This document shows, in pieces, positions 44,953 through 53,903 of a DNA stretch of 64,000 bases. Position numbers and translations under genes: made by a program. The stretch comes from JALSHZ01 sp964614535 (GTDB taxonomy: Bacteria; Pseudomonadota; Gammaproteobacteria; UWMA-0217): assembly GCA_964614535.1 (NCBI GenBank), contig CAZTOZ010000071.1, positions 18,454 through 82,453 on the forward strand. The letters are read 5' to 3'. The notes beneath the pieces are model-generated. The model did no database searches and had not been told where the DNA came from. It saw only the letters and a program-made list of their open reading frames with translations. Position 1 is the first letter of the stretch, and each line of letters starts with the position of its first letter.

Positions 44953-45686
44953 TGGAGCTGATTCCCGCAATCGACCTCAAAGAAGGCAAATGCGTCCGCC
45001 TGCGCCAGGGGCGCATGGAGGACTCGACCGTATTCTCCGACGATCCTGTGGCCATGGCCGCGCGCTGGGTGGAGGCCGGTACCTCGCGGCTGCACCTGGT
45101 GGACCTGGACGGCGCCTTCGCCGGCTCGCCGGTCAATCACCAGGCGATCCAGGCCATTTGCAAAGCGTTTCCCGAACTGACGATCCAGGTGGGCGGCGGC
45201 ATCCGCAACGCCGAAACGGTGGAGCGCTACCTCGACGACGGCGTGCGCTACACCATCATCGGCACCAAGGCGGTCAACGAACCGCATTTCATCAACGACC
45301 TCTGCCTCGGCTTTCCCGGCCATATCATCGTCGGCCTCGACGCCAAGAACGGCAAGGTGGCCACGGAGGGGTGGTCGAAGATGTCCCATCACGACGTCAT
45401 CGATATGGCCAGGCATTTCGAGAACGACGGCGTCGCCGCCATCATCTACACCGACATCAGCAAGGATGGCATGATGCAGGGCGCCAGCATCGATTCCACC
45501 AAGGCACTGGCCGAGGCGATCCGCATTCCGGTCATCGCCTCCGGCGGCGTCTCGTCGCTGGACGACATCCGCGCACTGTGCGAAGTGCAGGACAGCGGCA
45601 TCACCGGTGCCATCATTGGCCGGGCACTCTACGACGGCGCCATCGACCTCGCCGAGGCCAACCGCATCGCCGCCGAATACGGCTGA
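44952..45686 (+). CDS. hisA: ProFAR isomerase HisA
   Basis: This TIM-barrel enzyme performs the Amadori rearrangement of ProFAR to PRFAR. The 244-residue protein begins MELIPAIDLKEGKCVRL with the catalytic aspartate in AIDL and a second in YTDISKDG. Phosphate loops are QVGGGIRN and IASGGVSS. ATG 44952 is chosen because homology starts there; an in-frame ATG at 44934 would lie inside hisH and add six residues. Confidence 0.96.
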   Translation: MELIPAIDLKEGKCVRLRQGRMEDSTVFSDDPVAMAARWVEAGTSRLHLVDLDGAFAGSPVNHQAIQAICKAFPELTIQVGGGIRNAETVERYLDDGVRYTIIGTKAVNEPHFINDLCLGFPGHIIVGLDAKNGKVATEGWSKMSHHDVIDMARHFENDGVAAIIYTDISKDGMMQGASIDSTKALAEAIRIPVIASGGVSSLDDIRALCEVQDSGITGAIIGRALYDGAIDLAEANRIAAEYG

Positions 45687-45734
45687 TCGCGGCCATCGTC
45701 ACCCGCTCGTCCAACAGCTGAGCCGAAAAACACC

Positions 45735-46511
45735 ATGTCACTGGCCAAACGCATCATTCCCTGCCTCGACGTTCGCGACGGTCGCGTCGTCAAGGGTGTT
45801 CAGTTCGTCGATATCCGCGACGCCGGCGACCCGGTCGAGGTGGCGCGACGCTACAACGCCGAAGGCGCCGACGAGATCACCTTCCTCGACATCACCGCCA
45901 GCTCGGACGACCGCGACACCATCATCCATGTCGTCGAGGCGGTGGCCGAAACGGTCTTCATTCCGTTGACGGTTGGTGGCGGCATCCGCAAGGTGGAGGA
46001 CATTCGCCGCCTGCTCAACGCCGGGGCCGACAAGGTGGCCATCAACACGGCGGCGGTGTTCAACCCCGATCTGGTCTCCGAGGCCAGCGCCAAGGTGGGC
46101 TCGCAGTGCATCGTCGTCGCCATCGACGCCAAGCGGGTCAGCACCGACGGCGAGCCGGAGCGATGGGAGATCTTCACCCACGGCGGGCGCAAGCCCACCG
46201 GCATCGACGCCGTCGAGTGGGCCCGGGAGATGGTGCGCCGGGGTGCCGGTGAGATCCTGCTGACCAGCATGGACCGCGACGGCACCAAGATTGGCTTCGA
46301 CCTGGCCCTGACCCGCGCCATCAGCGAGGCGGTGCCGGTGCCGGTGATCGCCTCCGGCGGCGTCGGCAATCTCGAACACCTGGCCGAAGGGGTCACCGAG
46401 GGCAAGGCCGACGCGGTGCTGGCCGCGAGCATCTTCCATTTCGGTGAATACAGCGTGGGCGAGGCCAAGGCCTACATGGCCTCCCGTGGCATCGAGGTTC
46501 GGCTGCCATGA
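45735..46511 (+). CDS. hisF: Imidazole glycerol phosphate synthase, cyclase subunit HisF
   Basis: It joins ammonia from HisH to PRFAR, giving imidazole glycerol phosphate and AICAR. The 258-residue TIM barrel shows MSLAKRIIPCLDVRDGRVVK with the catalytic aspartate, LTVGGGIRKVED, and LLTSMDRDGTK with the second. A 48-base spacer follows hisA, and its stop overlaps hisE (ATGA). Sequence and length are fully typical. Confidence 0.97.
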   Translation: MSLAKRIIPCLDVRDGRVVKGVQFVDIRDAGDPVEVARRYNAEGADEITFLDITASSDDRDTIIHVVEAVAETVFIPLTVGGGIRKVEDIRRLLNAGADKVAINTAAVFNPDLVSEASAKVGSQCIVVAIDAKRVSTDGEPERWEIFTHGGRKPTGIDAVEWAREMVRRGAGEILLTSMDRDGTKIGFDLALTRAISEAVPVPVIASGGVGNLEHLAEGVTEGKADAVLAASIFHFGEYSVGEAKAYMASRGIEVRLP

Positions 46512-46825
46512 GCCGCGCGATTCTCACCGAGCTGGCCGACGTGCTCGAAGCACGCAAGGCGGCGGCGCCGGAGGACTCCTACGTCGCCAGCCTCTACCAC
46601 AAGGGGCTCGACGCCATTCTGAAGAAGATCGGCGAGGAGGCCACCGAGACGGTGATGGCGGCCAAGGATGGCGACGCCGGCAAGATCGTCTACGAAGTGG
46701 CCGACCTGTGGTTTCACACCATGGTGCTGCTGGCCCGGCAAGGGTTGCGGCCGGAACAGGTGCTGGACGAGCTGGGACGGCGCTTCGGGATCTCCGGTCA
46801 CGACGAAAAGGCGAATCGCGGGTAA
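46508..46825 (+). CDS. hisE: Phosphoribosyl-ATP pyrophosphatase
   Basis: This is the second histidine step, hydrolysing phosphoribosyl-ATP to phosphoribosyl-AMP. The 105-residue MazG-like helical protein has the metal-binding KKIGEEATETVMAAKDGD and YEVADLWFHTMVLL. It stands alone, not fused to HisI, which is encoded separately at 25.2 kb. Its ATG overlaps the hisF stop. It closes the his run before tatABC. Confidence 0.96.
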   Translation: MSRAILTELADVLEARKAAAPEDSYVASLYHKGLDAILKKIGEEATETVMAAKDGDAGKIVYEVADLWFHTMVLLARQGLRPEQVLDELGRRFGISGHDEKANRG

Positions 46826-46859
46826 CCGATCATTCATCATCGCCGCCACGCAGTGCTGC

Positions 46860-46865
46860 TATAAT
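46860..46865 (+). promoter_or_regulatory. TATAAT -10 box before tatA
   Basis: A perfect TATAAT lies 35 bases before the tatA ATG, in the 75-base gap after hisE. The -35 region is weak. A GGAGA ribosome site follows. Confidence 0.5.
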
Positions 46866-46900
46866 GCGGCGGACATTCCTAACGCACGCGGAGAAACATT

Positions 46901-47125
46901 ATGGGTTTTGGTGGAATCAGCCCCTGGTCGTTGTTGCTCATCCTCCTGATCGTCATGCTGATCTTCGGCACCAAGCGCCTCAAGGGCGTCGGTGGTGACC
47001 TCGGCTCGGCCATCAAGAGCTTCAAGAAGGCGATGAGCGACGGTGAACAGGAGGAGACGAAGCAGCTCAAGCAGGACACGACCAAGGTGGTCGAAGGCGA
47101 AGTCAAAGAGAAAGAAAAGGCGTAA
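46901..47125 (+). CDS. tatA: Sec-independent translocase subunit TatA
   Basis: TatA multimers form the pore-like element for export of folded twin-arginine proteins. Its 74 residues have the short N-terminal helix (SPWSLLLILLIVMLIFG), the FGTKRLKGVGGDLG hinge, an amphipathic helix and a charged tail. It starts the tatABC operon. The N-terminal MGFGGISPW is the common gammaproteobacterial form. Confidence 0.95.
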   Translation: MGFGGISPWSLLLILLIVMLIFGTKRLKGVGGDLGSAIKSFKKAMSDGEQEETKQLKQDTTKVVEGEVKEKEKA

Positions 47126-47137
47126 GGGCCGATCCGG

Positions 47138-47488
47138 ATGTTCGACGCTGGCTTCTGGGAGTTCCTGTTGATCGGCATCGTCGCGCTGCTGGTGGTCGGG
47201 CCCGAGCGCCTGCCGGAGCTGGCACGCAAGGCCGGTTACTGGATCGGCCGGGCGCGCAAGTTCGTCAACACCGTCAAGGCCGACGTCGAACGCGAATTCC
47301 GCACCGAGGAGCTGGAAAAGATGCTCAGCCAGCAGAACCAGGAGATCCAGGAGCTTCGCGACATGATGAAGAGCACGCAGCAGAGCACGCTGGACAGCCT
47401 CAACGAGACGGAGTACCTCGTCCGCTCCAGCACCTCGACCGCCCTCACCGCCGAAGAAAAAGAAGAAAAGCCAGCCAAGAATGGCTAA
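47138..47488 (+). CDS. tatB: Sec-independent translocase subunit TatB
   Basis: With TatC it forms the signal-peptide receptor. The 116-residue protein starts MFDAGFWEFLLIGIVALLVVGPERLPE, shown here only by its key residues Glu8 and the GPERLP hinge. An amphipathic helix and coiled coil follow. Its end overlaps the tatC start by eight bases, so translation is coupled. Confidence 0.94.
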   Translation: MFDAGFWEFLLIGIVALLVVGPERLPELARKAGYWIGRARKFVNTVKADVEREFRTEELEKMLSQQNQEIQELRDMMKSTQQSTLDSLNETEYLVRSSTSTALTAEEKEEKPAKNG

Positions 47489-48542
47489 AACCGATCCCGA
47501 CAATCCCCAGGCCGAAATGGGGTTTCTCAGCCACCTGATCGAGCTGCGCGACCGTCTGCTGCGCAGCGTGATCGCGGTGGCCATCGCGTTCGCATTGATG
47601 TTCCCGTTCGCGAACGACATCTACACCTTTCTCGCCGAACCGCTGATGAAGCACCTGCCGGAAGGCAGCTCGATGATCGCCATCGACGTCGCCTCACCGT
47701 TCCTGACGCCCTTCAAGCTGGTGCTGATGCTGTCGGTGGTGCTGACCATCCCCTACCTGTTGCATCAGCTCTGGTCTTTCATCGCGCCCGGGCTCTACCA
47801 GCACGAGAAACGGCTGGCATTGCCACTGCTGGCCTCCAGCGTGGTGCTGTTCTACGTCGGCATGGCCTTCGCCTACTTCGTCGTCTTTCCGTTGGTCTTC
47901 GGCTTCTTCACCAGCGTCACTCCCGATGGCGTCACGGTGATGACCGACATCAACCGCTACCTCGACTTCGTGCTGATGATGTTCCTCGCCTTCGGCATCG
48001 CCTTCGAGGTACCGGTGGCCACGGTCCTGGTGGTCTCGGTCGGCATCACCACGACCGAGAAGCTCGCCCGGATGCGTCCGTACATCATCGTCGGCGCCTT
48101 CGTCATCGGCATGCTGCTGACGCCGCCCGATGTCGTCTCCCAGGTGCTGCTGGCGATCCCGATGTGGATCCTGTTCGAGGCCGGGCTCTGGGCCACCCGC
48201 TATATCAAGGCGCACCGACCCGACGACGGGGCGGCCGACCCCGCCACCGCGCCCGGCGGCACCGTCGCCACGGCTGGCGCCGGCGCCGCCGCAGCGGCGA
48301 CGAGCGAAATGTCATCGGCGGAACAGGCCGTCGCCGACGCCCTCATCGACGAGGAACCCCGCTGGCAACCGATGACCGACGAGGAGATGGAGGATGAGCT
48401 CGACGCCATCGGCGAATGGGAGGACGAAGACGAAGACGAGGATGAAGACGATGCCCCCGAAGGGGACGGCGACACCGGCGCGGACGATGAGGATCCCGAC
48501 TCACCACCGACGGGCGAAGAGAAATCGGGCGACCAGGCGTGA
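47481..48542 (+). CDS. tatC: Sec-independent translocase subunit TatC with acidic C-terminal extension
   Basis: TatC binds the twin-arginine signal peptide. The first 245 residues form the six-helix core, with the conserved FLSHLIELRDRL (E21) and FEVPVATVLVV blocks. Residues about 246-353 are an extra cytoplasmic tail: first Ala/Gly/Thr-rich, then intensely acidic (GEWEDEDEDEDEDDAPEG). E. coli TatC ends near residue 258, so this adds roughly 100 residues. The tail may be low-complexity filler or a docking region for Tat substrates; neither can be told from sequence. Confidence 0.95.
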   Translation: MAKTDPDNPQAEMGFLSHLIELRDRLLRSVIAVAIAFALMFPFANDIYTFLAEPLMKHLPEGSSMIAIDVASPFLTPFKLVLMLSVVLTIPYLLHQLWSFIAPGLYQHEKRLALPLLASSVVLFYVGMAFAYFVVFPLVFGFFTSVTPDGVTVMTDINRYLDFVLMMFLAFGIAFEVPVATVLVVSVGITTTEKLARMRPYIIVGAFVIGMLLTPPDVVSQVLLAIPMWILFEAGLWATRYIKAHRPDDGAADPATAPGGTVATAGAGAAAAATSEMSSAEQAVADALIDEEPRWQPMTDEEMEDELDAIGEWEDEDEDEDEDDAPEGDGDTGADDEDPDSPPTGEEKSGDQA

Positions 48543-48582
48543 CCGCGCCACCACGGCGAGCCGCCAGCATCAGGCTGGCGTC

Positions 48583-50067
48583 TCAGGTCCCGCAAAACGT
48601 CTGCCACACCACCTCGTCCGGTTTCGGCGGTTCGGCATAGACCGCGCAGCCCGGTTGTTCATCGAAGGGGTGTTGCAACACGGCGTGGAGGCGGTGAAAC
48701 GGGGCAAAGTCATCATGCGCCTCGGCGGCGTGAATCACCGCTTCGACCTGATGGTTGCGCGGGATATAGAGGGGGTTGACCATCCGCATCGCCCGCTGGC
48801 GCCGTTCGTCCGACCGGGATTCCCGCGCCAGTCGCTGCCGCCAGCGTGACAACCACCGTTCGATGCCCTCGCGCCGATGAAACAGTCCGGTCAGCGCCTC
48901 GTCCGCCGACGATGGCGCGGCGGCGAGCGTCGACAGCCGGCGAAACGCCAGGGTGAAGTCGGTGTTCTCCCGGGCCAGCAGATCGAGGAAGGCCCCGGCC
49001 AGCTCGTCGTCGCCTGGCATCTTCCGCAACAGGCCGAGTTTCTCCCGCATCCCGTCCAGCCAGTAGCCCCGATAGAGATCGATATAGGTGTTCAGATGCT
49101 TCTGCGCCGTTGCCACCGCGGCCTTGATGTCGCCATCACTCCGCAGCAGGGGCAACAACGTCTCGGCAAAACGGATCAGGTTCCACTGGCCGATCGGTGG
49201 CTGGTTGGCGTAGGCATAACGGCCCTGGCGGTCGATCGAGCTGTAGACCTGATGGTGATCGAAACCGTCCATGAAGGCGCAGGGTCCATAGTCTATGGTC
49301 TCGCCGGCGATCGACACGTTGTCGGTGTTCATCACGCCGTGGATGAAGCCCAGCTGCATCCAGCGCGCGATCAGCGCGGCCTGACGGTCGACGACCCGCC
49401 CCAGCAACGCCTCATAGGGATTGGCCGCCGCTTCCACCTCGGGGTAGAGCCGTCCGATGACATGATCGGCCAGCCGACGGACGGCCGCCCAATCACCGTT
49501 GGCGGCAAAGTATTCGAAGCTGCCGACGCGCACGAAGCTGCGTGAGATCCGGGTGAGGATGCCGCCCGGTAGCGGCCGGTCACGCATTACGGTTTCACCG
49601 GTGGCAACGAGCGCCAGTGCGCGGGTGGTCGGCACGCCGAGACGGGCCATCGCCTCACTGAGCAGATACTCCCGTATTACCGGCCCCAGCGCGGCACGGC
49701 CATCGCCATTGCGGGAGAACGGCGTCGGTCCGCTGCCCTTGAGCTGGACATCGTGGCGCTGGCCGGCGGCCACCACCTCCCCCAGCAGAATGGCGCGCCC
49801 GTCACCGAGTCGCGGGCTGAAACCACCGAACTGATGACCAGCATAGGCCATGGCCAGCGGTTCGGCGCCCGGTGGAATTTCATTGCCGCTGAAAATGGCG
49901 GCGCCCGTGGGTCCGTCAAGCACCGCCACCGCCATCCCGAGCTCGGCCGCGAGTTCGCGGTTGAAGGCGACCAGCCGTGGCGCGGCCACCGGTTCGGGAT
50001 CGACGCGCGCATGGAAGGTGGCGCCAAGGCCGACGTAACGGTTGTCGAAGGGGATCGGTCCGCTCAT
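48583..50067 (-). CDS. selO: SelO family pseudokinase AMPylase
   Basis: SelO (YdiU) transfers AMP to Ser, Thr or Tyr of redox proteins and guards against oxidative stress. From ATG 50067 (MSGPIPFDNRYVGLG) it has 494 residues, close to E. coli YdiU. Visible blocks are YAGHQFGGFSPRLGDGRA, QLKGSGPTPFSRNGDGRA, HGVMNTDN and IDYGPCAFMDG. Near the C-terminus the redox position is cysteine (QTFCGT), where some homologues have selenocysteine. A start at 50079 is also possible. It is divergent from gpmI. Confidence 0.94.
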   Translation of the reverse strand: MSGPIPFDNRYVGLGATFHARVDPEPVAAPRLVAFNRELAAELGMAVAVLDGPTGAAIFSGNEIPPGAEPLAMAYAGHQFGGFSPRLGDGRAILLGEVVAAGQRHDVQLKGSGPTPFSRNGDGRAALGPVIREYLLSEAMARLGVPTTRALALVATGETVMRDRPLPGGILTRISRSFVRVGSFEYFAANGDWAAVRRLADHVIGRLYPEVEAAANPYEALLGRVVDRQAALIARWMQLGFIHGVMNTDNVSIAGETIDYGPCAFMDGFDHHQVYSSIDRQGRYAYANQPPIGQWNLIRFAETLLPLLRSDGDIKAAVATAQKHLNTYIDLYRGYWLDGMREKLGLLRKMPGDDELAGAFLDLLARENTDFTLAFRRLSTLAAAPSSADEALTGLFHRREGIERWLSRWRQRLARESRSDERRQRAMRMVNPLYIPRNHQVEAVIHAAEAHDDFAPFHRLHAVLQHPFDEQPGCAVYAEPPKPDEVVWQTFCGT

Positions 50068-50192
50068 GGCGGCAAGCATCCCAGCAACCGGCGGTGGCAG
50101 GCCAAAGCCCGCGCCCGAACCGAGGTTTTCGTATTCCCACAACGCATCCACTACAATTCGCGCCCACCAACGACACCCATCATGAGCCCGCA

Positions 50193-51743
50193 ATGACCGA
50201 AAAGCGCCACGTACCCCGCCGCAACACCCTCCTGATCATCCTGGACGGTTTCGGCATCAATCCCGCCAAGATCAACAACGCCGTCCACGAAGCCAACACG
50301 CCCCGGCTGGACGAGTACTTCGCCCGCTATGCCCACACCACGCTGGACGCCTCCGGCCGGGCGGTGGGACTGCCGGTGGGGCAGTTCGGCAACTCCGAGG
50401 TGGGCCACACCATCCTCGGCTGCGGCAGCGTCGTGCGGCAGGATCTGGTACGGATCAACGACGCCATCGAGGATGGCAGCTTCTTCGAGAACACCGTCCT
50501 GCTGGACGCCATCCACGCCGCCAGGGAACATGGTCGGCCGGTGCATCTGGTGGGCCTGGTCTCCGACGGCGGCGTCCACAGCCACTGCGCCCACATCGCC
50601 GCATTGATCAAGATGTGCCGCAAGCACAAGGTGCGCCCGGTGATGCACATGATCACCGACGGCCGCGACACCCCGCCCAAATCGGCATTGCAGTTCCTGG
50701 CGCCGCTGGAGAAGCGGCTGAGCAAGGCCGGCGGCCACATCGCCACCATCATCGGCCGCTATTTCGCGATGGATCGCGACAACCGCTGGGAACGCACCGA
50801 GGATGCCTGGCAGCTGATGGTCAATGGTGTCGGCGAAAAGGTGGAGAACGCGACCCACGGGATTCTGCAGGCCTACGACCGGGGGCTGTCGGACGAGTTC
50901 ATCGAACCGATGCTGGTGGAGAATGGCGAAACCATCGGCGAAGAGGACATTGTCATCTTCTTCAACTTCCGCAACGACCGGCCACGCCAGCTGGCCGAGG
51001 CGCTGGCGATGGAGACGTTCGATCAATTCGATCGCGGCGATTTCCGCGCCTGCTACCTCACCTGCCTGACCGAATACGACACCCGGCTGCTGGCGCCGAT
51101 CGTCTTCCCTCCCGAGCGCCCCAAGATCACATTGACCAAGGCGGTGAGCTTTGCCGGCTACAAACAGTTCCACTGCGCCGAGACGGAAAAATACGCACAC
51201 GTCACCTTTTTCTTCAACGGCGGGCGCGAGGAGGCCTACGCCGGCGAGGATCGGCGCATGATCCACTCACCCAACGTCCACACCTATGACGAAGCTCCGG
51301 AGATGAGCGCGCGGGAAGTGGCCAACGCCACCATCGAGGCCATCGAGTCGGGCGCCTACAGCTTCATTCTGGTGAATTTCGCCAATGGTGACATGGTGGG
51401 CCACACCGCCAAGCGCGATGCCATCGTCCGTGCCGTGGAATTCATGGACACCCAGGTGGGACGGGTGCTCGACGCCGCCCTGCTGAACGACTACTCGGCC
51501 ATCGTCACCGCCGACCACGGCAATTGCGACGAATACATCGACCCCTATACCGGCGAACCCCATACCCAGCACACTGCCTATCCGGTACCGTTCCTGGTGG
51601 TCGACAAATCGTTCTGGCGGCTGGCCACCGGCGGCGGCCTCAGCAACGTGGCGCCAACGGTGCTGGAGCTGATGGGCCTGCAGATTCCGGAAGGGATGCA
51701 GGGGGAATCGCTGCTGCTGGAGGAGATCGGCCCGGTGGTCTGA
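50193..51743 (+). CDS. gpmI: 2,3-bisphosphoglycerate-independent phosphoglycerate mutase
   Basis: It interconverts 3- and 2-phosphoglycerate in glycolysis and gluconeogenesis. The 516-residue metalloenzyme of the alkaline-phosphatase superfamily has D18 (LLIILDGFG), the phosphoserine S68 in QFGNSEVGHT, and C-terminal metal ligands in TADHGNCDE and HTQHT. ATG 50193 overlaps the stop of a four-codon upstream frame starting at 50182. A TACAAT box at 50152-50157 is the likely -10. Confidence 0.96.
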   Translation: MTEKRHVPRRNTLLIILDGFGINPAKINNAVHEANTPRLDEYFARYAHTTLDASGRAVGLPVGQFGNSEVGHTILGCGSVVRQDLVRINDAIEDGSFFENTVLLDAIHAAREHGRPVHLVGLVSDGGVHSHCAHIAALIKMCRKHKVRPVMHMITDGRDTPPKSALQFLAPLEKRLSKAGGHIATIIGRYFAMDRDNRWERTEDAWQLMVNGVGEKVENATHGILQAYDRGLSDEFIEPMLVENGETIGEEDIVIFFNFRNDRPRQLAEALAMETFDQFDRGDFRACYLTCLTEYDTRLLAPIVFPPERPKITLTKAVSFAGYKQFHCAETEKYAHVTFFFNGGREEAYAGEDRRMIHSPNVHTYDEAPEMSAREVANATIEAIESGAYSFILVNFANGDMVGHTAKRDAIVRAVEFMDTQVGRVLDAALLNDYSAIVTADHGNCDEYIDPYTGEPHTQHTAYPVPFLVVDKSFWRLATGGGLSNVAPTVLELMGLQIPEGMQGESLLLEEIGPVV

Positions 51744-51762
51744 ACGCGGTGTCCGCCGTCGC

Positions 51763-53628
51763 TCAGGGGGTCTCCAGCACCTCGATATCCTGCCGGCAGT
51801 CGATGCGGTAGTCGGCCACGGTCCCTTCCGGGAACTCCTGGGCCACCAGCCAGATCTGGGTGATGTCCTTGCTGATGTGGGGCAACTGCTCCAGCGTGTT
51901 GCGGATACGCTCCTGATCGAAGAAGGCGAAGGGTTCGTCGAAGAAGATGAACTGCCGCCCCGCCTCGATGTTCTTGATCAGCTCCTGTGTCATCGCCAGG
52001 CGCAGCGACAGCATGATCTGCCGCTGGGTGCCGCTGGAGGTTTCGTCGAAGTCCATGAAGTCGCGCTTTTCGTTGGAAAAGACGCGCACGTCGAGATTCT
52101 CGTCGATCTTCAGATGCTTGTAGCGCCCCTGCGTGAACACCGGCAACGCCTCGCCAGCCAACATCAGCACCTCCTGGTTGAAACGGTGCGAGAGGTGGTG
52201 CGAGGCGGCGTCGAGCAGGCTGATGGCGGTATCGTTGACCTCGATGCGGCGCTGATGCTCCTTGAGCTTGCGGTTGAGGTTGACCTGGATCGTCTTCAGG
52301 CCGTCGGCATGGTTCAATCGCTTGGTCTCGTGCTTGATCTCCTTGTCGAGCACGTCGAGCCGCTGCCCAATCTCCTCGTTCTGCTGACTGATCTCCACGT
52401 CGACTCGATCGGTGACGTCCCGCAGCCGCTCAGGCAGCGCGGTGAGGTCACGCACGGCTTGCTGCACGCCGCCCAACTCCTGCAACAGGCCGTGGTAGTC
52501 GTGCTCCACCGGCTCCACCCCTTTCTTGCGGAAGAACTTGGTGATGCTCTTGGGCAGGGAGGGGATGGCCGTCGCCAGCTCCAGCCCGGCCTTCTTCAGA
52601 TCCTCCGCCACCAGCACCGCCTGACGACGAAGCCGGGCCGCCTTGCGATCCATCCGCCAGATGCCGAACAGCGACAACGCAAAGGCACCGGTCGCCACCC
52701 AGGCCAGCGGCTGCAGCATCGGCTGCCAACGCGTCTCCCAAGCGGCGAACGCACCACGCAACCACTGCGCCAGTGCCTGCCCCTGGGGGGAGTCGGGCAT
52801 CAGGCTGAGCGTCGCCCAGACCACCCAGAACAGCGCCGCCAGCGTGAAGGTGACGATGGCCAGCCCAAAGAAGAGTCTGCTGAGCCGTTCCGACCGCCAC
52901 ACCACCGGCGCGGTCTCCTCGTACAGCGCCGTCCCCACCTCGAGATCGGACAACGCCCTGGCCTTCTGCTTGCGGGCATCGGCCAGCTTGCGCCGGCTCT
53001 TCTCCAGCGCCGGCTTCCACTTCTCGTTGATTTCCAGGTCGTGATAGCGCTTGGCCACCTCCTGAAAGTCCTTGCCGGTGGACTCGACGATGTTCTCCTC
53101 TTTCTCGTTGGCCCGCTGGAGCCCCGCGGCCACTTCGGTGAGCGGCGCGATGCCGGCCATCACCTTGATGGTGTGGCTGTGGGGATGGGGCGTGGTCAGC
53201 TCGCGCTGCGCCAGATAGAACGACTCGATGAATTCATCGTAACCAAAGCCGTTGAGTTCCCGCAGACGCTTGTCCACGTCGTCCGGCCCCTTGGCGAGCA
53301 CGATCCCCTGCTCCGCCTCCAGCAGACGGGCCCCGTAGCCCCCCTCGTCGTCGAGATAGCGCGTGACTTCATACGCCTTGCCGTCCCGTCCCTTGAACTC
53401 GACGGTGACCGAGCAGCGCGCCGCACCCCAGCGGATCAGCTTGCGCGGATCGATGAGGTCGAGGGTGAAAGTACGGCCGAACAGGCCGAAACAGAGTGTC
53501 TCACCGATGCTGGTCTTGCCCGACTCGTTGGCGCCACCGACGGTGATGAGGCCCTTTTCGGGCAGATCGCGAATATCGAGCGTCTTGTACTTGAGGAAGT
53601 TCTCGGAGTGGATGCGGGTGATGATCAC
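51763..53628 (-). CDS. Rad50/YhaN-like AAA ATPase with two central transmembrane segments
   Basis: This 621-residue SMC-type ATPase has the Walker A GGANESGKTS (31-40), the Q-loop at Q141, the ABC signature SSGTQRQ (531-537) and Walker B FIFFDEP (561-567) with the following D571. The middle, where Rad50 or YhaN carry only coiled coil, holds two hydrophobic segments (about 251-277 and 304-324) separated by a short loop, then a coiled coil (about 385-465). It is therefore probably membrane-anchored. No nuclease partner of the SbcD/YhaO type is adjacent. A 65-residue gene ends with a four-base overlap at its start. Function is unknown. Confidence 0.82.
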   Translation of the reverse strand: MIITRIHSENFLKYKTLDIRDLPEKGLITVGGANESGKTSIGETLCFGLFGRTFTLDLIDPRKLIRWGAARCSVTVEFKGRDGKAYEVTRYLDDEGGYGARLLEAEQGIVLAKGPDDVDKRLRELNGFGYDEFIESFYLAQRELTTPHPHSHTIKVMAGIAPLTEVAAGLQRANEKEENIVESTGKDFQEVAKRYHDLEINEKWKPALEKSRRKLADARKQKARALSDLEVGTALYEETAPVVWRSERLSRLFFGLAIVTFTLAALFWVVWATLSLMPDSPQGQALAQWLRGAFAAWETRWQPMLQPLAWVATGAFALSLFGIWRMDRKAARLRRQAVLVAEDLKKAGLELATAIPSLPKSITKFFRKKGVEPVEHDYHGLLQELGGVQQAVRDLTALPERLRDVTDRVDVEISQQNEEIGQRLDVLDKEIKHETKRLNHADGLKTIQVNLNRKLKEHQRRIEVNDTAISLLDAASHHLSHRFNQEVLMLAGEALPVFTQGRYKHLKIDENLDVRVFSNEKRDFMDFDETSSGTQRQIMLSLRLAMTQELIKNIEAGRQFIFFDEPFAFFDQERIRNTLEQLPHISKDITQIWLVAQEFPEGTVADYRIDCRQDIEVLETP

Positions 53629-53822
53629 TGCATGCCCTCCATCTCCAGACCTCCGAGCTTGCGCAACACCAGTTTGACCGCCTCGGTGTAGATCTCGGGA
53701 TCGAAATCGATGTCGGCGTTGCTGCGCCGCTGCAGCTCCTCCTTGCAGAAGCGGGCGAAGTTGGCAGCCGGCCCGGAGAGTTCCAGCTCGTCCAGCCAGG
53801 AAAGATCGAGTTCAGAAGACAT
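53625..53822 (-). CDS. Small partner protein of the SMC-like ATPase, unknown function
   Basis: These 65 acidic residues (MSSELDLSWLDELEL, then FARFCKEELQRRSNADIDFD and a helical end) show no signal or membrane segment and no named domain. Its stop overlaps the ATPase start (ATGA), so it is almost certainly co-translated and may be a regulatory or structural subunit. It precedes the ATPase, and a gap of 81 bases separates it from the SulP gene upstream. Small size is the main doubt. Confidence 0.7.
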   Translation of the reverse strand: MSSELDLSWLDELELSGPAANFARFCKEELQRRSNADIDFDPEIYTEAVKLVLRKLGGLEMEGMQ

Positions 53823-53903
53823 GGCTAGCCCCTGGTTGCTTGTCGTGTTGGAGGATGCCTCTTCGACACCGTTTTTTCCAGCCGGCCGGCACCGGCGAAC
53901 CGG

